In this document: positions 54,914-62,634 of the stretch, one piece after another
How the letters are laid out: each line of letters begins with the position of its first letter
Numbering within the stretch: position 1 is the stretch's first letter
NCBI GenBank assembly: GCA_947503895.1
Contig: CANNFT010000002.1
Span: forward strand, 1-64,000
Reading direction: 5' to 3'
Source: an uncultured Saccharospirillaceae bacterium
GTDB taxonomy: Bacteria; Pseudomonadota; Gammaproteobacteria; Pseudomonadales; Oceanobacteraceae
DNA length: 64,000 nt
The notes under the pieces: generated by a model
What the model saw: only the letters and a program-made list of their open reading frames with translations
Told to the model about the DNA's origin: nothing
The model's database searches: none
Translations under genes and position numbers: made by a program

Positions 54914-55735
54914 TTAATGACCGACTTCTACCGGTGTATTGGGTAAGTTTCCCCATTCTGACCAAGATCCGGCATAGGCTTTCACCTGCCAACCAAGGTG
55001 CTTTGCAATGACATACGATAACCCTGAGCGACGATGGGTTTGGCAGTGTGTCACCACGGTTTTATCACCCTGAATGCCCAAGGCAGCCAGTTCTTGCTGA
55101 ATCTCTTCTGTTTTTCTCAATCGCAGGTGGTGTTCCGTATCGAGAGCTTGTGTCCACTCATAGTGCTTAGCACCTGGAATGTGCCCACCTCGCTGACTTA
55201 ACACTTTCTCGCCGCTGAATTCTGCAGGCGTCCGCACATCCCAAATATCCAGGGTTGGTGCGGCGCCGTTGACATCAGCCAAAATCTCATCGGCTGTGAC
55301 GGTAAACGCTTCATGCACAACGTCGACTTGATAGTCGCTGGCCTCCACCGAATGCGGGACTCGACTGATGGGACGTTGTTCGGCAATCCAGCTGTGGATA
55401 CCGCCATTTAAAAAACTGTATTTTTGATGCCCGATGCTATCCAGCACCCAAATCATGCGGCCAGCCCACGGGCCACCTTCGTCATCATAAACCACGACAT
55501 GTTTGTCTGCGGTTAATCCCAAATGACCAAACAACAAACTCAATTGCTCTTTAGGCGGCAGCAGACCGGGCGCGGGTGGCATACCCAAGGTGATGTCCTT
55601 GCCGTTAACGTGCAGCGCATTAGGAACATGAGCCTGTTGGTATGTTTCTGCTTTTCCCAAATCCCATATCAAAAGATCTGGCTGTTCGAGGGCCGCTTCC
55701 AACTCAGCGGGCTCAATAATGAAAGGCAACGTCAT
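54914..55735 (-). CDS. sseA: Two-domain rhodanese-like sulfurtransferase
   Basis: Transfers sulfane sulfur from thiosulfate or 3-mercaptopyruvate to acceptors such as cyanide or thiols. The 273-residue protein consists of two rhodanese domains: the first (about 1-130) has VVVYDDEGGPWAGRM without a catalytic cysteine, the second (about 150-270) carries the active-site cysteine in THCQTHRRSGLS. Typical thiosulfate rhodaneses have CRKGVT and mercaptopyruvate enzymes CGSGVT, so the CQTHRRS loop marks a separate subgroup and the preferred donor is open. The start at 55735 has GAGGTG 7 bases upstream; a TTG at 55753 is less likely. Confidence 0.85.
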   Translation of the reverse strand: MTLPFIIEPAELEAALEQPDLLIWDLGKAETYQQAHVPNALHVNGKDITLGMPPAPGLLPPKEQLSLLFGHLGLTADKHVVVYDDEGGPWAGRMIWVLDSIGHQKYSFLNGGIHSWIAEQRPISRVPHSVEASDYQVDVVHEAFTVTADEILADVNGAAPTLDIWDVRTPAEFSGEKVLSQRGGHIPGAKHYEWTQALDTEHHLRLRKTEEIQQELAALGIQGDKTVVTHCQTHRRSGLSYVIAKHLGWQVKAYAGSWSEWGNLPNTPVEVGH

Positions 55736-55868
55736 GTTTGACACCTCGATCAATGAATAGCGTGCATTGTAATGAAGGCAAGGATGCTAGGCTAGCATCT
55801 GACCTCAAGATGGTTTCTAGACGTGAACGGTTCTGTCATTTAAATGGCCGTGCGAGGGCTGATTAACG

Positions 55869-57479
55869 TTAGCTAGCGCGCCTGCGTTTTTTGGCGTAGT
55901 TGTCTAGCGCATAGCTGGCCGATTGACAGATTTTTTTGAACGTTTGGTACTCTCGATCGTTAATCGTGTCTTCTTCACTGCTGGCATCCGCGTACACCAC
56001 GCCGATCGGCTTGCCATTGGCAAAGAGTGACATGGTGATAAAATCTTTATTGGTAAAGACGGCCAACACTTCATCCGACAACATTTTTTTCACTGAATTA
56101 AAATTGGCACTGTCCACTTTAAAACTGGCCGAACGCTCGATGAGTTTTGCAAAAAAGCGATTGTCTTCCATGGCGATACGCAAGGTTCGAAATGGCGAAT
56201 CCGCACTGACGCCCACGCAGTATACCGGTCTCAAACTGTCAGCGGATTTACTGAGCACAAAAATACAGGTGCGGCGCATGCCAAGACCGCTGTTAATCGC
56301 TTTGTTGCAGGTGAGTAAAATATCGTGCACATCCTTAAAGCTATGGGCTTGCTGGTGAAAACGCTGTATCAACTGAAGCATTAGATCGGTATCGGGCGCA
56401 CGTGGCGGCGCTTTCTTCATGGGGCGGCGCGTGTCTTCAATCTGCGGTTGCACCACGGCTTTAGGCGGCTCTTTTTCCACCGTCATGACACACTCAATCG
56501 GCACACGTAACCATGGTTGATTATCTTCAGGCCAAAGCAATCCAAAGGCTGGTGGCACACTCTGCCGATGATGAAATTGACGGCTAAAATTAACGGCCAA
56601 GCGGTGACTCAGTCGACCCACCTTCTCCAATGGTATGCCCAGTATATGACTGAGCGCTCGCTGCGCTCTCAAAGCATGGGGTTGATACCACCCCTTGCTG
56701 GCAGCATCCGCCATGTACAAACACAAGGCCATCAGTACCGCTGGATCGCGCTTTTTCAGTTTAAGTGCGCTGTCCGCATCAAAATAATCAAGGTATCGCG
56801 GGCTAAGGATATGGGCCCATTGTTGAATGCTGGGCAGCGCTTTGGGGTCCAGTACAGATTGACTCAAATTGGGTAGCTTAAAATACCGGCCCAGTAACTT
56901 TTGCAGATCGCTCAGATGGGCTCCGAACAAGCGGCTTTCTATCTCATCAAGGGGTTTATGTTCGCGCAACCGCCACCATTCCCAATGCCGCAATTCAGGG
57001 TAAGCACACCGCCACAACAACCAATTGGGCGTACCCGACAATAACGTTGCCCACTTCAATTTTTCAGGCGAACCTAGCTTGCCCTCCGCACTCCAGAAAT
57101 CAGCCAGATGGGCAGCAAACAGACTATTGGCCTGCGCCTGTTGATAGGCGTTTTCGTAGGCGTTGTAACCTTTTGGAGTGATTTGCTTTTGCTGTTTAAC
57201 GATGTCGATCACACCCTGCATGCCTAAGACGCTCATGACATGAGTCAGCGACAGGATATCGGTTTCTTCATTGAGTTCGTGGCTGGCTTGGTTTGCGGCG
57301 ACAAATAAGTGCAGACTGAGCGCGGGGTCACGCTCGACCGTCGCCGCCAGCTCGGCCAAAGCGGCACCGCTTTTGATTTGTCGAGTCAGTGTGCGTGCGC
57401 TTTGCTTGAGAATCGGCAGTGACGTTTCACGAGCCTTCGCCACCCACGCCTTCGCTCCCCGTACTTTTTTAAGGTCCAT
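55869..57479 (-). CDS. HDOD-domain protein with C-terminal GAF-like domain
   Basis: A 536-residue soluble protein. The N-terminal part (about 20-290) follows the HDOD pattern, with VERDPALSLHLFVAANQAS and SLTHVMSVLGMQGV; HDOD proteins lack the HD phosphohydrolase residues and usually act as signalling or scaffold modules. A lysine/proline-rich linker (about 335-365) leads to a GAF-like domain (about 370-525, with DVHDILLTCNKAINSG and GKPIGVVYADASSEED). Proteins of this HDOD-GAF type are found in Pseudomonas and Marinobacter relatives. It lies divergent from motA across 175 bases, hinting at motility control, but this is inference. Confidence 0.8.
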   Translation of the reverse strand: MDLKKVRGAKAWVAKARETSLPILKQSARTLTRQIKSGAALAELAATVERDPALSLHLFVAANQASHELNEETDILSLTHVMSVLGMQGVIDIVKQQKQITPKGYNAYENAYQQAQANSLFAAHLADFWSAEGKLGSPEKLKWATLLSGTPNWLLWRCAYPELRHWEWWRLREHKPLDEIESRLFGAHLSDLQKLLGRYFKLPNLSQSVLDPKALPSIQQWAHILSPRYLDYFDADSALKLKKRDPAVLMALCLYMADAASKGWYQPHALRAQRALSHILGIPLEKVGRLSHRLAVNFSRQFHHRQSVPPAFGLLWPEDNQPWLRVPIECVMTVEKEPPKAVVQPQIEDTRRPMKKAPPRAPDTDLMLQLIQRFHQQAHSFKDVHDILLTCNKAINSGLGMRRTCIFVLSKSADSLRPVYCVGVSADSPFRTLRIAMEDNRFFAKLIERSASFKVDSANFNSVKKMLSDEVLAVFTNKDFITMSLFANGKPIGVVYADASSEEDTINDREYQTFKKICQSASYALDNYAKKRRRAS

Positions 57480-57654
57480 ACTGATTTGAGGAAAACCTTA
57501 TTGTGTCCTTAACTTAACTATAGCAGTCTGCTGGCCATTTCTGTGCAGTCTGCCAGAAAGCTTCAGAACTTTTGTGCGCAAGCAGTACGTCTTAACATCG
57601 ACGTTGAGCATGGAATAAAAAGGGAACTACATTCATCCAAGGATCTGGCACAAA

Positions 57655-58506
57655 ATGCTGTTTTTCTTTGGCTTTGCGCTTGTCATCTTCAGTATCATTT
57701 ACGGCTATGTCGGTTCCCATGGAGAACTGATGGCACTGTGGCAGCCTTATGAATTTTTAATCATATTAGGCTCTGGCATTGGCGCGCATATTGTGGGTAA
57801 TACTGGCCATATTCACGTGGCGACATTCAAAATTATGCCGCAGGTCATGCTCGGCAGCAAAGCCAATAAAGCCATGTATATGGACGTGCTCAGCCTAATT
57901 TACGACATACTCGATAAGAGTCGTAAGGAAGGCATGATGTCCATCGAAGCGGACGTCGAAAACCCCCAATCCAGCGGTGTCTTTTCAAAATATCCTGCCG
58001 TACAAGGCAACCATGCATTGGCAGATTTTGTTGCCGATTATTTTCGTTTAATTGCTGCGGGCAATATGCAATCTCACGAGCTGGACGCATTAATGGATAT
58101 GGAGATCGATAGCCGCCTTCATGAATTAATGCAGCCTGCCACTGCCGTTCAAAAGCTGGCGGATGCCATGCCCGGCTTTGGTATCGTGGCAGCGGTGTTG
58201 GGCATTGTCATCACCATGGGGGCGTTGGATGGCCCGATGGACGAAATTGGTAAACATATTGCGGCTGCGCTGGTCGGTACCTTTTCGGGGGTTTTATTTG
58301 GATACGGCTTATTTGCGCCATTGGCCTCCTCGATGGACCACATCGCGCATGACGAAATAAAATTATACGAATCGGCCAAAGCGACCATTGTCGCATCCGT
58401 GAACGGGCTTCCACCGCAGTTGGCGGTCGAGTTTGGTCGCAAAGTGCTGTTCGCCCATGGAAGACCTTCCTTTAGTGAATTGGAAAGCAAAGTGCGGGGG
58501 CGCTAG
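57655..58506 (+). CDS. motA: Flagellar stator protein MotA
   Basis: MotA5-MotB2 complexes conduct protons or sodium ions and drive flagellar rotation. The 283-residue protein has two N-terminal helices (about 2-18 and 34-51, with GSHGELMALWQPYEFLIILG split by the usual turn), a cytosolic loop with basic and acidic residues, and two C-terminal helices (about 166-190 with the conserved PGFGIVAAVLG proline motif, and 200-221). The length matches Pseudomonas MotA. AAGGA lies about 11 bases before the ATG. motB follows after 25 bases. No ion-selectivity call can be made with certainty. Confidence 0.94.
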   Translation: MLFFFGFALVIFSIIYGYVGSHGELMALWQPYEFLIILGSGIGAHIVGNTGHIHVATFKIMPQVMLGSKANKAMYMDVLSLIYDILDKSRKEGMMSIEADVENPQSSGVFSKYPAVQGNHALADFVADYFRLIAAGNMQSHELDALMDMEIDSRLHELMQPATAVQKLADAMPGFGIVAAVLGIVITMGALDGPMDEIGKHIAAALVGTFSGVLFGYGLFAPLASSMDHIAHDEIKLYESAKATIVASVNGLPPQLAVEFGRKVLFAHGRPSFSELESKVRGR

Positions 58507-58531
58507 GGCATGCACTTTGTGAGCACTTTAC

Positions 58532-59536
58532 ATGGATAAGTTTGAACAACGTAACATCATTATTCGCAGAATCAAAAAAGGCCATGCTGCGCATCACGGT
58601 GGTGCTTGGAAAGTCGCCCTTGCCGATTTTGCCATGGCCATGATGGCATTATTTTTATTGCTTTGGATTCTTAATAACTCCAACGAAGAAGAAGTGGAGG
58701 CCATAGCAGGTTATTTTAAAGACCCACAAGCATTTGCAGATGGTAAGAAAGTCCCCAGCAAATGGGTCATTGATTTAGGCGGCAGCCCGTCCGTTCAAAA
58801 CAACATTGCCGTGAGCGAAACGGTGGATCCCACCAAAGTACTGCAAGCAGAAGAAATAGAAAGCGCGGCAGAGGCCATCGAGCGGTCACGTTTAGAAGCC
58901 ATGGAATCTGAATTTCAAGAAAAGATCAATCAAAGCGCCACACTGAGCCCTTATAAAGATCAACTCAAAGTGGACATCACCAGCGAAGGTCTGCGCATTC
59001 AGGTCGTGGATAAAACCAACCGTCCCATGTTTGACCCCGGCAGTTCCCGCTTAAAATATTACGCTGAAGACATTTTGTATGAGTTAGCGCCCATCTTATC
59101 TTCTGTGCCCAATCGCATTTCAATCACCGGCCACACCGACAGTTCGGGGTCGGCTAATCCATGGGACCCCGGAAATTGGGAGTTATCAGCTGGGCGCGCA
59201 AATGCCGCCAGACGCACATTATCAGATGCGGGATTAGAAGAAGCCAAAATCGCACAAGTCGTGGGCATGGGGGATAAAGCACATTTTGATATTTCCGATC
59301 CCACTAACGCCATCAATCGAAGAATCGCCATTGTCGTATTAAATAAACGTACCGACAAAGCCATCGCCTCTCGGGCTGGCGGTTATGTGGAGGAAGGTGC
59401 TGCCGTGCAAGACGAGCAACGTGAAGAAGCGGTGGGTCGCACGGGCAGTTTGCTGGATGAGTTACAACAACAAAGAGAGAACGAAGATAATCAATACGAT
59501 GAACCACCCGATGTTCAAGATGAAGCTTTTTGGTAA
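58532..59536 (+). CDS. motB: Flagellar stator protein MotB
   Basis: Peptidoglycan-anchored stator partner of MotA. The 334-residue protein has a basic cytosolic N terminus, one membrane helix with the ion-binding aspartate (KVALADFAMAMMALFLLLW, Asp32), a plug/linker, and an OmpA-like peptidoglycan-binding domain (about 160-275) with ISITGHTDSSG and NWELSAGRANAARR and RIAIVVLN. The C-terminal 60 residues are acidic and variable. It is the last gene of the motAB unit and is convergent with epmA. Confidence 0.94.
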   Translation: MDKFEQRNIIIRRIKKGHAAHHGGAWKVALADFAMAMMALFLLLWILNNSNEEEVEAIAGYFKDPQAFADGKKVPSKWVIDLGGSPSVQNNIAVSETVDPTKVLQAEEIESAAEAIERSRLEAMESEFQEKINQSATLSPYKDQLKVDITSEGLRIQVVDKTNRPMFDPGSSRLKYYAEDILYELAPILSSVPNRISITGHTDSSGSANPWDPGNWELSAGRANAARRTLSDAGLEEAKIAQVVGMGDKAHFDISDPTNAINRRIAIVVLNKRTDKAIASRAGGYVEEGAAVQDEQREEAVGRTGSLLDELQQQRENEDNQYDEPPDVQDEAFW

Positions 59537-59578
59537 CGCGAATAGGTAGCGCGCATCCATCAAACCGGGCTGCCACCT

Positions 59579-60523
59579 TTAACTCGCGTGAAAACCCATG
59601 CTCACCACGCGAGAAATGTCGGACTGATCGGTACGCAACATTAGGATACGATCGACTCCTATGGCCACCCCTGAACACTCTGGTAAGCCTGATTGCATGG
59701 CCGATAAAAAATGTTCATCAATGGGCCGCGGCACCAAACCTTGCGCACGCTGTTGTTGCTGATCCCGTTCAAAACGATCACGCTGTTCTTGGGCGTGACT
59801 TAATTCGTCATAGCCGTTTGCTAATTCCATCCCGTTTACATACAGCTCAAAACGTTGCGCCACGGCATTTCCTAAAGGATCAACACTGACTTTCGCTAAG
59901 GCCGCTTGGTCCGCTGGATAGTCCACAATAAAGACTAAGCAATCGTGCGGCAGCGCCGGCTCAATGGAATGAGTCATCAAAATATCTAAGCACGCCGCGC
60001 GGTCAAAATCTTCGGTCGAGTTCGTGGCGGATTGTGCAGCTTTCAACAATGATTCGTCGGTCGCTGTAAAGGGATCAAGCTGAGCGTATCGCTGAAAAGC
60101 AACTTGATACGTCAGCTCCATTCGCGCTTGGATATTTAAATAATCACCCACCAGCTGGGCCACTTCATCCATCAACGTTTTCAGTGAAAAACCCAGCCGA
60201 TAATACTCCAGCATGGTGAATTCAGGGTTGTGTCGCGCGCCCAATTCCTGATCACGAAAGACTTTACAGATTTGATAAATATCCCCACTGCCGGCTGCCA
60301 ACAATCGCTTCATGGGATATTCCGGGGATGTGTGCAGGTACACATCCTGCCCCATGGCCTGTGCTTTAACCGGATAAAGGTAGGGGTCGCTGACACCCGC
60401 TTTAGAGAGCAAAGGCGTTTCAACTTCCATCACTTGCCGCAGCTCAAAAAACTGTCGAATGAAACCATAAAAGGCGGCGCGTGCTTTCAGCATGTCTAAC
60501 GATGCGGAGGGTTGCCAAGACAT
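59579..60523 (-). CDS. epmA: Elongation factor P beta-lysine ligase
   Basis: EpmA attaches (R)-beta-lysine to the conserved lysine of EF-P, using the class II lysyl-tRNA synthetase fold without an anticodon domain. From the ATG at 60523 it is 314 residues: motif 1 region VETPLLSKAGVSDPYLYPV, motif 2 KVFRDQELGARHNPEFTMLEYYR and motif 3 GVAIGVDRILML. An in-frame start at 60556 adds 11 residues. It follows efp on the same strand, with a hairpin between them. epmB lies divergent upstream of efp, so both enzymes and the substrate are together. Confidence 0.95.
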   Translation of the reverse strand: MSWQPSASLDMLKARAAFYGFIRQFFELRQVMEVETPLLSKAGVSDPYLYPVKAQAMGQDVYLHTSPEYPMKRLLAAGSGDIYQICKVFRDQELGARHNPEFTMLEYYRLGFSLKTLMDEVAQLVGDYLNIQARMELTYQVAFQRYAQLDPFTATDESLLKAAQSATNSTEDFDRAACLDILMTHSIEPALPHDCLVFIVDYPADQAALAKVSVDPLGNAVAQRFELYVNGMELANGYDELSHAQEQRDRFERDQQQQRAQGLVPRPIDEHFLSAMQSGLPECSGVAIGVDRILMLRTDQSDISRVVSMGFHAS

Positions 60524-60560
60524 AGAAGGTTCTTCAATGGAGGGAAATAAAAGCATCCAA

Positions 60561-60592
60561 TGATCTAACCACCATGGGTCGGGGTTAGATCA
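60561..60592 (-). terminator. Hairpin between efp and epmA, possible attenuator
   Basis: TGATCTAACC (60561-60570) and GGTTAGATCA (60583-60592) form a perfect 10-base stem around a 12-base loop. On the minus strand the stem is followed by TTGGATGCTTTTATTT, a T-rich but interrupted tract. It could reduce readthrough from efp into epmA, which would fit the need for less enzyme than substrate. Confidence 0.5.
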
Positions 60593-60614
60593 CTAGAGGA
60601 ACAACAAGGTCGAA

Positions 60615-61190
60615 TTAGTCGCCTTTCGCGCGAGAAACGTACTCGCCTGAACGGGTATCAATTCTGAGCACTTCGCCAATGTTAATAAACAGCGGGACAC
60701 GTACAATAGCGCCAGTCGTCAACGTAGCAGGCTTTGAACCACCTTGTGCTGTATCACCTTTTAAGCCAGGGTCCGTTTCGACCACCTCTAGCTCTACGAA
60801 ATTAGGCGGTGTCACAGAAATTGGCGAGCCGTTGTACAAAGTCACTTCGTAGTTTTCTTGCTCTTTCAGCCAATTCTTGGTGTCAGCCACTGCTTCATCT
60901 GGCGCAGCATGCTGCTCAAAAGAACCGTCGGTGGCCATGAAGTGAAAGAATTCACCGTCGGTGTAAAGGTATTCCATGGTGTAATCCATGACGTCTGCAC
61001 CATCCAGCTTTTCGCCAGACTTAAAGGTACGCTCCCAAACACGGCCTGATTTTAAATTACGTAATTTCACACGGTTAAAGGCTTGGCCTTTACCCGGCTT
61101 AACAAATTCATTCTCAAGGATGGAACACGGATCGCCATCCAGCATGACTTTAAGACCCGATTTGAATTCATTGGTAGAATAGCTTGCCAT
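60615..61190 (-). CDS. efp: Elongation factor P
   Basis: EF-P rescues ribosomes stalled at polyproline stretches. The 191-residue protein has three beta-barrel domains; the modified lysine is Lys34 in [10 protein letters not shown]. Further landmarks are [21 protein letters not shown]-like [34 protein letters not shown] and the C-terminal [13 protein letters not shown]. Lysine at position 34, together with epmA and epmB next door, indicates beta-lysylation rather than rhamnosylation. The divergent promoter region with epmB is about 75 bases. Confidence 0.97.
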   Translation of the reverse strand: MASYSTNEFKSGLKVMLDGDPCSILENEFVKPGKGQAFNRVKLRNLKSGRVWERTFKSGEKLDGADVMDYTMEYLYTDGEFFHFMATDGSFEQHAAPDEAVADTKNWLKEQENYEVTLYNGSPISVTPPNFVELEVVETDPGLKGDTAQGGSKPATLTTGAIVRVPLFINIGEVLRIDTRSGEYVSRAKGD

Positions 61191-61265
61191 TAACGATCAC
61201 CGATCAAGTTTGAGCAAATATATAGGAAATTGTCGGCCGCAATGATACCGCACAAAGAGACAATA

Positions 61266-62384
61266 ATGCAGGGCACTACTCAAAAATCGAAAGATTCAGC
61301 GAAAGCGGCCGAAACGCCTATGCCACAGGCGTCTAAAAACTCGGATTCAATGGTCATCCCCGTACATTCCGTGCCCATAGAAGCTGTGGATAAGTTGACA
61401 CCCAGTTGGCAGCGACAGCTCTCTGATGTGATCGAAGATCCGGCCGAGCTTTTGCACATACTGGGCCTCAGCACGGACTTGTTACCCGCGGCGCTGGCGG
61501 GCAGTTCCGACTTTCAGATGCGTGTACCCAGAGCCTTTGTGCAACGCATGCAACCGAATAATCTTCACGATCCCTTGCTCAGACAAGTGCTCCCATTGGA
61601 TGATGAACAAACCAGACCGCCGGCAGGCTACAGCCTTGACCCACTCGGTGAAGCGGCGGCCAACCCTAAACCAGGCATTGTTCACAAGTACCGTCGACGC
61701 GTGCTGCTGATCACCAACGGTCATTGTGCGGTGAATTGCCGCTACTGTTTTCGACGACACTTCCCCTATGAGGACAACCACCTCAGTTTGCAAGCGTGGA
61801 ATGAGAACCTAGATTATATCCGCCAAGACACCACCTTGAATGAAGTGATTTTAAGTGGCGGCGACCCATTGGCCAGCTCAGACAAACGCCTCTTTAAACT
61901 GATTAACAGCATCCGCGATATACCGCATATTCAGCGGATTCGAATCCATACCCGATTGCCCATCGTGATTCCAGACCGTATCACTGACGACTTGCTGGCT
62001 GGCCTGACCGAGCAGGCACACCGACCCCTGAACATCATCGTGGTGGTGCACGCTAATCACGCACAAGAAATTGATGATGCTGTCGGTGACGCCCTATTAA
62101 AAATGAATCAAGCCGGCATGACCGTGTTGAATCAGAGTGTACTGTTAGCGGGAATTAACGACTGTGCACAAACACTGTGTGACCTAAGCGAGCGTTTGTT
62201 CCAGTATCGTACGCTACCCTACTACCTGCATTTGCTCGATCCGGTCATCGGCGCACAACATTTTGATGTACCAGAAAAAACAGCAAAGGCCCTGATTGAA
62301 GAATGTTTATTGGCTTTGCCCGGTTTCTTAGTACCCAAATTGGTGCGTGAGATTGCCTCTGAAGGGAGTAAAACGCCGATTTAA
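61266..62384 (+). CDS. epmB: EF-P (R)-beta-lysine forming 2,3-aminomutase, radical SAM
   Basis: Converts (S)-alpha-lysine to (R)-beta-lysine, the group that EpmA loads onto EF-P. The radical SAM cluster motif CAVNCRYCFRRHFPYED is present, followed by LSGGDPLASSDKRL (SAM GGD motif), RIRIHTRLPIVIP, and a PLP-binding C-terminal region. I use the ATG at 61266 (AGAG 6 bases upstream; 372 residues). The frame opens at a TTG at 61230, and family homology begins near residue 29 (about 61350), so the N terminus is uncertain. Confidence 0.92.
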   Translation: MQGTTQKSKDSAKAAETPMPQASKNSDSMVIPVHSVPIEAVDKLTPSWQRQLSDVIEDPAELLHILGLSTDLLPAALAGSSDFQMRVPRAFVQRMQPNNLHDPLLRQVLPLDDEQTRPPAGYSLDPLGEAAANPKPGIVHKYRRRVLLITNGHCAVNCRYCFRRHFPYEDNHLSLQAWNENLDYIRQDTTLNEVILSGGDPLASSDKRLFKLINSIRDIPHIQRIRIHTRLPIVIPDRITDDLLAGLTEQAHRPLNIIVVVHANHAQEIDDAVGDALLKMNQAGMTVLNQSVLLAGINDCAQTLCDLSERLFQYRTLPYYLHLLDPVIGAQHFDVPEKTAKALIEECLLALPGFLVPKLVREIASEGSKTPI

Positions 62385-62634
62385 GAGGCGTCGTCGCCAG
62401 CGTAAGACTGCCGCAGAACGCCCAGATGGGCCACGGTCTTCAAACGGTCACCCACGTCAGAAACCGCAAAAACTGCCATTATTATGCTTGTATGCGCTAA
62501 TTGCGGTAGATTGTTGGCGGTTACTCACGCTAGTCATTAGAATCAAAGCCACATACTTTTTGATGCACTACTTCAGGGATGAGTGTTCGTCACGCAAATC
62601 GATTGCTCAGCCATAATAATAAGACGGAGCGCAC

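Noticed and set aside
62347..62616. An 89-codon plus-strand frame overlapping the end of epmB
   Set aside because: It overlaps the epmB stop in another frame, starts with a very basic stretch, and has no family resemblance or ribosome binding site.
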